DNA of 35,054 nucleotides from Bacteroidota bacterium (GTDB taxonomy: Bacteria; Bacteroidota; Bacteroidia; Chitinophagales; BACL12): positions 1-35,054 of the forward strand of contig WGOA01000045.1 in the NCBI GenBank assembly GCA_016124275.1, in the 5' to 3' direction. Within the stretch, counting starts at the first letter, position 1; each line of letters begins with the position of its first letter. Under the pieces are notes generated by a model that was not told the origin of the DNA, did no database searches, and saw nothing but the letters and a program-made list of their open reading frames with translations. Position numbers and translations under genes: made by a program. Of this stretch, positions 1 through 7,157 are shown piece after piece.

Positions 1-1137
1 ATCTTCTTGAAATACTGGTCGAAGAAACCCTTGGAACTCGGCTGGGGATAGGTTGGACATTTTTTCTTTGAAGGTGTTTTCCAGGTCAAGTGCTTCTTCT
101 GCGTAAGGTGAAATTTGATGGATGAGGATGGGGAAGTGGTCGATGAAGTAATAGTCTGCAATGTTTTTGGCCACTATGTAGCGTTCTTGGGCAAAAATTT
201 CCAAAAGGAATCTGAAGTTTTGGGTAGTGTGATGCATGATAGTGTCAATGCGCTTGGTGATTATGTCTATAAGTTTTGGCTTGCGCTTACCGTATAAAAT
301 GTTATTAAATATATTAGTCGTGTTTAATACTCTTTCTGATACAATTTTTGCGTATTCGCCCGCCACTTCCTTCTGGCGTTTCATGAAGAGGCCCTGAATG
401 TTCCAAGGTCCAATTTTTATTGAATGGAGGGGAGAGAAGATCATCCTTAGTGCCAACCAATTGGTTGCGTAACCTACTATTCCACCTGCAAGGGGCAGCA
501 CCCACCAAGGGTCGTAGAAGAAGAATATGGTCATTTGGATAAGACCAAACAGGAAGCCGAAGTAGAATCCAGATCGTTCAATGAATTTAAACTCCTCGCG
601 ACCGCAGGTGAGGAAGATTTCGTTGAGCAAGGCTTTATCCTGGATCAGCGTCTGGATGACGGTAGTTTTCACATCGAAGAGTTCGTCGATGTTGTCTTTG
701 AGGTCAGCAATCATGAGCTCCACAGCTTCGGGGAGATCATCTGCGATTTGCTGAGCAATTTGGTCTTTTATGGTTTCAGGTGTTTTATTCCAAATGCCAG
801 GTGCCTGCGAACGCATGATACGGTCCAGAATCTTGCGACTAATGAGCAGGAGCTCTGGTTTAGTCATTTCTGAAATGGCTGCGCTGTCTAACCGGCTAAA
901 TTGGTCTTCTAGGTTAATTAGCTTACCCAGCATGAGGTCAACCGACTTTTCAGCCATGCGCGTTGCCTTAGAAGGAATGATGCCCTGCCATCCAATCCAA
1001 GGGCCCAGACCATAGTACTCTAAGGGGTAAAAGGTCATCTTAAGCGCCAGAACGTTGGTAATCCAACCCACAAAGGCGCTGACCAATGGAATGGTGAGCA
1101 GTTCCCAGTTGTCTTGTAAAAAGGTTAGCCAAGGCAT
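1..1137 (-). CDS. DUF445 family membrane protein (3' end cut by window edge)
   Basis: The minus-strand frame is open from an ATG at 1137 to the first base of the window, giving 379 residues without a stop, so the C-terminus is missing. The N-terminus (PLVSAFVGWITNVLALKMTF) and a second copy near residue 205 (PLAGGIVGYATNWLALRMIF) are the paired hydrophobic G-W/Y-x-T-N-x-L-A-L-[KR]-M segments typical of DUF445 (YheB/YjiN-like) proteins; each is followed by a stretch like GPWIGWQGIIPSKA or GPWNIQGLFMKRQ. A charged helical region lies between them. These are predicted inner-membrane proteins of unknown biochemical role. An exact TAnnTTTG promoter box lies 7 bases before the ATG, supporting this start. 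The gene is divergent from the secreted protein at 1222. The family call is firm; no function is proposed. Confidence 0.85.
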   Translation of the reverse strand, partial: MPWLTFLQDNWELLTIPLVSAFVGWITNVLALKMTFYPLEYYGLGPWIGWQGIIPSKATRMAEKSVDLMLGKLINLEDQFSRLDSAAISEMTKPELLLISRKILDRIMRSQAPGIWNKTPETIKDQIAQQIADDLPEAVELMIADLKDNIDELFDVKTTVIQTLIQDKALLNEIFLTCGREEFKFIERSGFYFGFLFGLIQMTIFFFYDPWWVLPLAGGIVGYATNWLALRMIFSPLHSIKIGPWNIQGLFMKRQKEVAGEYAKIVSERVLNTTNIFNNILYGKRKPKLIDIITKRIDTIMHHTTQNFRFLLEIFAQERYIVAKNIADYYFIDHFPILIHQISPYAEEALDLENTFKEKMSNLSPAEFQGFLRPVFQED

Positions 1138-1144
1138 GTGGGGG

Positions 1145-1152
1145 CAAATCTA
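1145..1152 (-). promoter_or_regulatory. Bacteroidota -7 promoter box TAGATTTG for the DUF445 gene
   Basis: Read on the minus strand the bases are TAGATTTG, an exact match to the Bacteroidota -7 consensus TAnnTTTG. A TTG (complement of 1176-1178) lies 23 bases upstream, at the edge of the 17-23 spacing described for Flavobacterium promoters. Only 7 bases separate the box from the ATG at 1137, so the transcript would have almost no leader. Confidence 0.55.
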
Positions 1153-1221
1153 CATAATTGCCATCCTCTGATTTTCAACATTTTGGCGCATTTTAGCAAA
1201 GCGGGTTGCAGAAAGCGGGAC

Positions 1222-1884
1222 ATGAATACTGAATTTAGAAGTATAATATTATTAGTATGTTTTTTGTCTTCTTTCCTATCCGGGAAAGCTCAAGCGGATT
1301 TGTCTCGTTTATTGTTAGAGGAGGGCCTGCGTATTCCTGCTGGGATCTCGTCGTTTCAGGCAGTTTGGTTTATCCCAGTTGAGTTTTGGGAACAAACTTG
1401 GCCCGAAGATTTAAGGGAAGAAGAGAAGTTGGTCCGGCAGCGAACCCTAACAAAACTTCGTGACTGCGTTTTGATTGCCGCCGTGCCGACCGTGAGTGCC
1501 CAATTTTCAGCAGAGAACCTTAAGCTAACCGTTAAAGGCAGTGGTACGCTCCCAAGCTATTCCTTCCTGGCCTTGGATGAGGATTTGCAGGTTTTTTTGG
1601 ATAGGATTAGACCTATGGTGGCCAATGTTTTGGAAAATCAGCCCGATAAGGTTTTCTTGGGGCTGTTTGCTCTTCCCGATATGTATAAACACCAGGCCGA
1701 AAAGGCTTATGAGGTGGTTGTCCGCTATCTGGATGAGTCCTTTGAATGGATTTATCCTCCTACAGCTCTGTTAGCCCCTGGGGTGTGCCCGGTGGACGGA
1801 AAGGTTCTATCCCCGGGTTGGAAGTTTTGTCCTTGGCATGGTAATGCGCTGAATCCAATTTCTTCTCAGCGGGCAGGGGAATGA
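1222..1884 (+). CDS. Secreted protein of unknown function with C-terminal CPxDG / CPxHG motifs
   Basis: The frame is open from 1138, but I chose the ATG at 1222 because it is followed at once by a signal peptide: a short polar start, a hydrophobic core (SIILLVCFLSSFLSG) and a KAQA cleavage site. The mature protein is about 195 residues, without transmembrane segments or recognisable enzyme motifs. Near the C-terminus CPVDG and, 14 residues later, FCPWHG form two half-knuckles in which Asp and His stand where a zinc ribbon would have its second cysteines. The gene is divergent from the DUF445 gene (84-base gap) and convergent with the ABC permease (49-base gap, only a T7 run seen). I do not recognise the family; metal binding is speculation. 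Confidence 0.7.
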   Translation: MNTEFRSIILLVCFLSSFLSGKAQADLSRLLLEEGLRIPAGISSFQAVWFIPVEFWEQTWPEDLREEEKLVRQRTLTKLRDCVLIAAVPTVSAQFSAENLKLTVKGSGTLPSYSFLALDEDLQVFLDRIRPMVANVLENQPDKVFLGLFALPDMYKHQAEKAYEVVVRYLDESFEWIYPPTALLAPGVCPVDGKVLSPGWKFCPWHGNALNPISSQRAGE

Positions 1885-1933
1885 TGCTTTCCCCCTTCGC
1901 CCGTGATGGCCGTTTTTTTACTGGTGCGCAAAA

Positions 1934-3137
1934 TTATGAAGGCAAAACATTGCGCTCACTCTTATAGTATCGAAGGCTGATTAGCATGCCGAGCAACGCG
2001 AGTGCAAACAGGGAGACAACGGCAATGAGAAAGGGTTCGGTTGTCAAGGTACCAGCTAAAATGTCGCGAGCTGCGAGCGAGACATTGAAGATGGGAATCC
2101 AGGCATTGGCAGTAGTGAGTTCTATGCCCGGAATAAAAGCGACTACGGTAGGTAGCATCACCAATATCATAACGGGACTTATTAAACTTTGAGCTTCTTT
2201 GAACGACTGGGCAGATATGGAAAGGGTCATGAGCGTTGAGGCAAAAAACACGGTCAGAGGAAGCAAAAGCAAAAACAGCATCGCCAGGGTGCCAGGCTGG
2301 ACCATGCTGCTCATGGATTCCGTAAATTCTGGAGGCAATTCTCCGAATGACTGAGAGTTAAACTGTATGGAAAGGGCAAGACTCCCAATAGCTAACATAG
2401 CAGAGGTTAGGCCGCCTAGGGCAACCACGCCAAATTTTCCCATAAAAATTTCCAAGCGACTTGCCGGGCTGGACAGCAGGGTTTCCATGGTGCCGCGTTC
2501 TTTTTCACCTGCACCCAAATCAATGGCTGGATACATGCACCCCAGGAAACAGAAAATCATGAAGAAGTATGGAACCATGGCGCCTAAGGTTTGGCCAATT
2601 TTTTCGCGCGAACTGGATAAATCAATCCGCCGGACGACAACGGGTTCCATTTGCCTCGGATCCACCTGGAGGGCTTCCAATCGCTGACCGAGCCACAACT
2701 GCTGGGCCCCAGCCAAAATGCCATCTACACGTGAGCGGATATCGTCTTCTGTTGCCCGATAGTAAAGGGTAATTGTCGCCTGCTCCATGCTGTCCAGTTT
2801 CTGGGCCATATCATCAGGAAATGCTAATACAACATCAAGGCTGTCACCGATCAGACTCATCCATTGTGCGCTGTCTGACGATAGTCCAAGTGTTGATTCA
2901 CTTTTGCCAAATTGGTCCAAAACCGCTGTAAATTCCGGGGGAAGGGCTTGACCGACAATACCCAGTTTTAACACTTTTTCCTTGGGCCTTTTCCGTCTGA
3001 ACCCGCATGACTTGCGTGAACGCAGTAATGATCAGCGGATAAATCAGGACTGGCGCCAAAATCATGGCGTAAACAGTCCTTTTGTCGCGGAGCACATCCT
3101 TGAGCTCTTTGAGGAAAATGGTGCGGATATTGCTCAT
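1934..3137 (-). pseudogene. natB: NatB-type ABC-2 exporter permease, split by a single-base frameshift
   Basis: Two minus-strand frames together make one permease of about 400 residues. The first starts at 3137 (MSNIRTIFLKELKDVLRDKR, then a hydrophobic segment and AFTQVMRVQTEKAQGK); the second runs from 2974 to 1934 (VLKLGIVGQALPPEF onward). They meet at an A5 run (complement of 2975-2979): removing one A joins them seamlessly. The second part carries the hallmark EKERGTMETLLSSPASRLEI followed by five or six transmembrane segments and a charged tail, typical of ABC2_membrane_3/NatB proteins. The start overlaps the natA stop by four bases (ATGA), so the pair is one transcription unit. The break may be a real inactivating mutation or an error in a homopolymer; no stop or slippery signal suggests programmed shifting. 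Likely role: efflux of a small molecule or Na+, by family only. Confidence 0.8.
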
Positions 3138-3910
3138 ACTTTTTCTGCGCTAGTTGCCAGGCGAACGAATTCATCGGACAAACTGCTGGTTTGCATGTTG
3201 CTTTTAAAGTGTTCGTATGTACCGGAATAAACGAGTGATCCTCTGTGAATGATGGCCAGATCGTCACAGAGCATTTCTACTTCACTCATGATGTGGGTAG
3301 AGAAAATGACGGTTTTTCCCTGAGTGCGGCAATCGCGAATCAGTTCAATAATGTTTCGGGCGGTGATCACATCCAGGCCAGAGGTTGGCTCATCAAAAAC
3401 CAGCACATCCGGATCGTGTAGAACTGTCCTGACAATGGACACTTTTTGTTTCATCCCAGTGGACAATTTGCCGATTTGACGGTCAGCGAAAGGATGCATG
3501 TCAAACAAATCAAAATAATGATTTTTGCGCTGCTCAAAAAGCGCGCGTGGCATACCATAGAGGTCTGCAAAATAGCGCAACAATTCCACCGGAGTCAGAC
3601 GGGTGTACAAACCAGTGCTACCGGTGAGAAAACCTAGTTTACTCCGAACTGCAGCCGCATCCCGAACGGTATCCATTCCACATACACGAATCGTTCCGGC
3701 ACTGGGCCGCAACATCGTGGCCACCATACGGAGTGTGGTCGTTTTTCCTGCCCCGTTGGCTCCGAGCAGGCTAAAAATCCGTCCTGGTTTTGCCGTTAAA
3801 CTGACATCCCGCACTGCATACACGGTTTTACCCGAAAAATCGGAGCCCATTTCTTTGCGCTGCCGTCTGTTCAGCTCAAACGATTTGGACAATTGTTCAA
3901 TTTCAATCAT
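3134..3910 (-). CDS. natA: NatA-type ABC transporter ATP-binding protein
   Basis: 258 residues, usual length for a single-domain ABC ATPase. Walker A is GANGAGKTTT near residue 50, the signature is LSTGMKQK near 146, Walker B is VLVFDEPTSGLD near 170, and the switch histidine is in FSTHIMSE. A short insertion at residues 15-28 (RRQRKEMGSDFSGKTVYAV) separates the first two strands, as is common in NatA/YhaQ-like exporters. The stop overlaps the start of the permease downstream by four bases, showing translational coupling. It would energise the NatB-like permease at the inner membrane; with the permease frameshifted it may have no working partner. Start chosen at the first ATG before MIEIEQLSKSF. 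Confidence 0.9.
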   Translation of the reverse strand: MIEIEQLSKSFELNRRQRKEMGSDFSGKTVYAVRDVSLTAKPGRIFSLLGANGAGKTTTLRMVATMLRPSAGTIRVCGMDTVRDAAAVRSKLGFLTGSTGLYTRLTPVELLRYFADLYGMPRALFEQRKNHYFDLFDMHPFADRQIGKLSTGMKQKVSIVRTVLHDPDVLVFDEPTSGLDVITARNIIELIRDCRTQGKTVIFSTHIMSEVEMLCDDLAIIHRGSLVYSGTYEHFKSNMQTSSLSDEFVRLATSAEKV

Positions 3911-3968
3911 GACATGGAAATAGTTGAGTTAGTCATTATTATATAAAAACGAGATGCTTTCATTGAAT

Positions 3969-4967
3969 TTAATGCAGCACTGGTTCAACCTGGTACCCCT
4001 TTTGACGGAGCAGTGCGATGACACCCAGCGGACCCGCCAGGTGACCGGCACCAACCGCGATAAAGCTTGATTGCTCCTTTACCAGGTTTTCAATGTCAGG
4101 AATCCAGCGTTTGTTGCGGTCGTCCAGCAGCACAGCGGCGTAGGCTTCAAACTCCGGGCTTTCCTCCTTCATCAGTTTATCCAAGGTTTCTAAGTCCTCA
4201 TTTTTGTAGGCATGGACAAGTTCTTGATAAAGCAGCGTCATGGAATCCCGGTTTTGGAGGGTTTCCAATGTCCAGAGCGCTTGCTCCGAAGCGGGTATGG
4301 AGTCAAAAATACCCAGCTGGTCAGCAATTGTTTCCAGACCGTAAATAGGCTTGTTTTGGGCCTTGGCTTCCATCAAAAAATACAGTTCATAAGACGCGGG
4401 GTTTTCCGGAAGCAATAACATGGTTACTGCCTGAAGCAATGCGAAGGGTTTCTGGCGCTCATAAGTACCCATACTTAAGCCTAAACTGTCTTCCAGCCAA
4501 GACCGTAACTTTTCGTACAATTCAGGTTCCAGAAGCGAACTGAGCGTCTGGTTTTCTGGCAGAAGGAGCATCTGACTCATGCTCAATAGCATCGCCATGT
4601 CGTCCAGTTTTATTTCAAAAGCCACCTGTTTGCTTTGGCCAAAACTTCTTTCTACCGCCGGGCGCACAAAAAAGTCATCTTGCCCAATTAAATGGATGGT
4701 TCCATACAACCAAGAGCTGTCTGCAAGGCCATTGCCTGTGATGCTCCACAGCAGGGAAGGGGCAAGGGGAGCGTGGATTCCGGAATCTTCCGAATCATTC
4801 GCTTCCGTCTTCGGCACTGATATCGCTTCAGCCGGTAAACTCCAAAGAGCAACCAGCGAAACGAATGCTAAGAATCTATATAAATAGGTTATGGACGTTA
4901 CCCAGGGGCAAAAGCCGAGTGAAGCCACGGACGTTTTTTCGAAATAAATAATAGATTTATTAAACAT
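3969..4967 (-). CDS. TraB/GumN (TIKI-like) family protein, exported
   Basis: 332 residues. After a long N-terminus a hydrophobic stretch (YRFLAFVSLVALWSLPAEA, about residues 30-48) looks like a signal peptide. The mature part starts with the family hallmark LLWSITGNG...SSWLYGTIHLIG, continues with a helical middle (LPENQTLSSLL, YGLETIADQ) and ends with SSFIAVGAGHLAGPLGVIALLRQKGYQVEPV, the conserved C-terminal H-L-x-G-P motif. Members of TraB/PrgY/GumN are related to the metal-dependent protease TIKI; bacterial functions are largely unknown. The start is uncertain: ATG at 4967 gives about 28 residues before the hydrophobic core, and an in-frame GTG lies 13 codons later. It precedes natA with 58 bases between and is divergent from mnmA. 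Confidence 0.82.
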   Translation of the reverse strand: MFNKSIIYFEKTSVASLGFCPWVTSITYLYRFLAFVSLVALWSLPAEAISVPKTEANDSEDSGIHAPLAPSLLWSITGNGLADSSWLYGTIHLIGQDDFFVRPAVERSFGQSKQVAFEIKLDDMAMLLSMSQMLLLPENQTLSSLLEPELYEKLRSWLEDSLGLSMGTYERQKPFALLQAVTMLLLPENPASYELYFLMEAKAQNKPIYGLETIADQLGIFDSIPASEQALWTLETLQNRDSMTLLYQELVHAYKNEDLETLDKLMKEESPEFEAYAAVLLDDRNKRWIPDIENLVKEQSSFIAVGAGHLAGPLGVIALLRQKGYQVEPVLH

Positions 4968-4973
4968 AATAAA

Positions 4974-5069
4974 TTAATTTATGTAGTTACTTGGCATTGT
5001 ATCCACCACAAACAGCAACCAGGCATCGCTCAACGCGGCTAAAATAAAGAGAAACAATCCACAGCCCAT
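4974..5069 (-). CDS. Possible 31-residue hydrophobic leader peptide
   Basis: A short ATG frame encodes a 31-residue peptide beginning MGCGLFLFILAALSDAWLLF, essentially one membrane-spanning segment, and stops 6 bases before the ATG of the GumN-family gene on the same strand. The position would allow translational coupling. It is too short to be judged by coding statistics and may be chance; it lies in the divergent promoter region with mnmA. Confidence 0.25.
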   Translation of the reverse strand: MGCGLFLFILAALSDAWLLFVVDTMPSNYIN

Positions 5070-5109
5070 TAGTTTTTCCCTGGCAGGCTGGAACACTTGC
5101 CCGCGTGTG

Positions 5110-5117
5110 TAACTTTG
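5110..5117 (+). promoter_or_regulatory. Bacteroidota -7 promoter box TAACTTTG for mnmA
   Basis: Exact TAnnTTTG match. Six bases (CTCCTT) separate it from the mnmA ATG at 5124, so transcription would start within a few bases of the start codon. A CTG 19 bases upstream is one mismatch from the TTG of the -33 element. Confidence 0.55.
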
Positions 5118-5123
5118 CTCCTT

Positions 5124-6272
5124 ATGAGCAGCAAGGGAAGGGTCTTAGTGGCTATGAGCGGCGGTGTGGATTCTACCGTTGCCGCCATTTTGCTCCACCG
5201 GGAGGGTTACCAGGTTATTGGCATGACCATGAAAACCTGGGACTATGCCAGCGCTGGCGGAAGCAAGAAAGAAACCGGTTGTTGTAGCCTTGATTCCATT
5301 AACGATGCGCGCCAGGTAGCAGTTGACCTGGGTTTCCCTCACTACATTATCGATATCCGGGAAGAGTTTGGCGAATCGGTCATCGATGATTTTGTCGAAG
5401 AATACCTGGCAGGCCGCACGCCGAACCCTTGTGTTTTATGCAATACCCACATTAAATGGGATGCGCTGTTGCGCCGGGCAGATGCTATGGATTGCGAATT
5501 CATTGCTACGGGCCATTACGCGCGCATTCGCCAGGAAAACGGACGTTATGTCATTTCGCGTGGTCTGGACGACTCCAAGGATCAAAGTTATGTGCTGTGG
5601 GGCCTTAGTCAGGAATGCATGGCGCGTACGATGTTTCCGCTGGGCGGGCTTCGCAAGAGTGCAATCCGGGCCATGGTCCGTGAGATGGGTTATCCCAATC
5701 TGGCCAGCAAAGGCGAGAGTTACGAAATCTGCTTCATTCCCGACAATGATTACCGGGGTTTCTTAAAAAGACGGGTCGAAGGGCTGGAGGAGCGGGTTAG
5801 CGGAGGCGCGTTCGTGGATTCGGCAGGTAATGTTATTGGTGAACATGATGGCTACCCTTTCTTTACGGTAGGCCAGCGAAAGGGACTGGGCAAAGCCTTT
5901 GGAGAGCCTATGTTCGTGACTGAAATCCGGCCGGAAACCAATACCGTCGTGCTGGGGACCCTCCAGGAACTGCAGCGTTCCGGCATGATCGTTCGCAATG
6001 TTAATTTACAGAAATACAAGGATCTGGCCCCTGGGCACGAAGCATTGGTCAAAATCCGGTACAAGGATGGCGGAGCTATGGCCCAACTTTTTGCAGAGCA
6101 GGATCGTATAAAAGGAACGCGGATTCGGGTGGAGTTTCTCGGCCCGGTTTCGGCCATTGCTCCAGGTCAAAGTGCTGTTTTTTTTGACGGTGAAGACTTG
6201 ATCGGCGGTGGACACATAGAATCGAGCTTTGACTTGCCCCGTTTGGCTCCCGAAACCGCGGCGTTTTCCTGA
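5124..6272 (+). CDS. mnmA: tRNA-specific 2-thiouridylase MnmA
   Basis: 382 residues, normal family length. MnmA activates U34 of Glu, Gln and Lys tRNAs with ATP and inserts sulfur relayed from a cysteine desulfurase. The PP-loop VAMSGGVDSTVAAILL is at the N-terminus; the first catalytic cysteine is in RTPNPCVLCNTHIKW and the second in YEICFIPDNDYRGFLK; TGHYARI and DDSKDQSYVLWGL are the tRNA-binding and N-type motifs; FFTVGQRKGLG opens the C-terminal barrel. The frame is open from a TTG at 5097, but the ATG at 5124 matches the family N-terminus and sits just after a promoter box. It is divergent from the GumN-family gene and followed after 31 bases by a lipoprotein. Confidence 0.97.
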   Translation: MSSKGRVLVAMSGGVDSTVAAILLHREGYQVIGMTMKTWDYASAGGSKKETGCCSLDSINDARQVAVDLGFPHYIIDIREEFGESVIDDFVEEYLAGRTPNPCVLCNTHIKWDALLRRADAMDCEFIATGHYARIRQENGRYVISRGLDDSKDQSYVLWGLSQECMARTMFPLGGLRKSAIRAMVREMGYPNLASKGESYEICFIPDNDYRGFLKRRVEGLEERVSGGAFVDSAGNVIGEHDGYPFFTVGQRKGLGKAFGEPMFVTEIRPETNTVVLGTLQELQRSGMIVRNVNLQKYKDLAPGHEALVKIRYKDGGAMAQLFAEQDRIKGTRIRVEFLGPVSAIAPGQSAVFFDGEDLIGGGHIESSFDLPRLAPETAAFS

Positions 6273-6303
6273 TTGTTTGCCAAACCCTTTGCATCCCTTC
6301 GCC

Positions 6304-7089
6304 ATGAAACTTGCCCACCAGTTTGCAGCGATAACCAACCCGCCTTTGCGTTTACCCAGGGTTTTTGCCGGGTCAATGCTCGTGGCATTTTTGCTCATGC
6401 TGGCTGCCTGTGAAACAGAAACACTCCCTGAACAGCCTCGCTACGAACAGTATTTTCCGCTGGAAAGCGGTCGTGTATGGGAGTACCAATTGGACAGCAT
6501 TTTGTACCGCGAAACGGTCCCTAACGATACGCAGCGCTGGTTCATCCGCCAGGAATTGGGTCAGGAATACACGGATTTAGAAGGCCGGCCGTCCTTTCCG
6601 GTGTTGACTTACCGGCGGCGGTCAGCGGCCGACGCCTGGCGCTATCACCAGACAGGTATTGCCCGGATTTGGCAGAACAGGGCCGAATGGGTGGAAAACA
6701 ACTTGCGGTCGATTAAACTGGTTTTTCCCGTTCAAGAAAGCTCGGATTGGCAGGGCCACTTGTTTTTCAGCGATTTAGAAAACATTCCCACGGTGGAGGC
6801 CTGCAACAACCTGGCCTACCTCTATGATTGGACCTATGCGTATCAAGACCTTCACCTTCCGACAACCCTTGGTGCCCTCAGCTTTGATTCCACGCTGACG
6901 GTCAATCAAATTGGCGAGCAAAACCTCATTGAGTACAACGCAGCTTCTGAACGTTACGCAACTGGTGTAGGCCTGGTCTGGCGCAAATTTGAGCACCTGA
7001 CCACGCAAACCATCTGCCCGGAATGTCCGTGGGCCGAAAAGGCGGAATGCGGGTACAGCGTCGAGCAGCAGTTGATCCGCTGGGAATGA
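6304..7089 (+). CDS. Lipoprotein of unknown function
   Basis: 261 residues from the ATG at 6304. A long n-region (MKLAHQFAAITNPPLRLPRV) precedes a hydrophobic core and the lipobox MLAAC, so the protein should be lipidated; a second ATG at 6376 would give an unusually uncharged signal. The mature part begins with a short Glu/Pro-rich linker and reads YFPLESGRVWEYQLDSI, an opening seen in many Bacteroidota surface lipoproteins of unknown role, rich in aromatic residues and probably beta-stranded. Four cysteines occur late, including TICPECPWAEKAECGY, which could form disulfides. It lies between mnmA and the T9SS protease, all on the same strand. No function can be assigned. Confidence 0.8.
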   Translation: MKLAHQFAAITNPPLRLPRVFAGSMLVAFLLMLAACETETLPEQPRYEQYFPLESGRVWEYQLDSILYRETVPNDTQRWFIRQELGQEYTDLEGRPSFPVLTYRRRSAADAWRYHQTGIARIWQNRAEWVENNLRSIKLVFPVQESSDWQGHLFFSDLENIPTVEACNNLAYLYDWTYAYQDLHLPTTLGALSFDSTLTVNQIGEQNLIEYNAASERYATGVGLVWRKFEHLTTQTICPECPWAEKAECGYSVEQQLIRWE

Positions 7090-7103
7090 ACCCCGGGTTT
7101 AAG

Positions 7104-7118
7104 GACAGGGTGCCTGTC
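7104..7118 (+). other. Short inverted repeat between the lipoprotein and protease genes
   Basis: GACAGG and CCTGTC face each other across a 3-base loop, 15 bases after the lipoprotein stop. No T-run follows, so it is not a classic terminator; it may be a weak hairpin in the shared transcript or an operator for the protease gene. Confidence 0.3.
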
Positions 7119-7157
7119 GGTTGAAAACTGCCGTTCTTTGTAGCAAGCTCCGATGTT

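Noticed and set aside
1885-1933. Terminator between the secreted protein and the permease
   Set aside because: A T7 run is present at 1913-1919, but I find only a 3-base stem before it.
2898-3137. Programmed frameshift in the NatB permease
   Set aside because: The first frame continues for about 25 codons past the site, and I see no stop at the slip point, stimulatory hairpin or internal Shine-Dalgarno.
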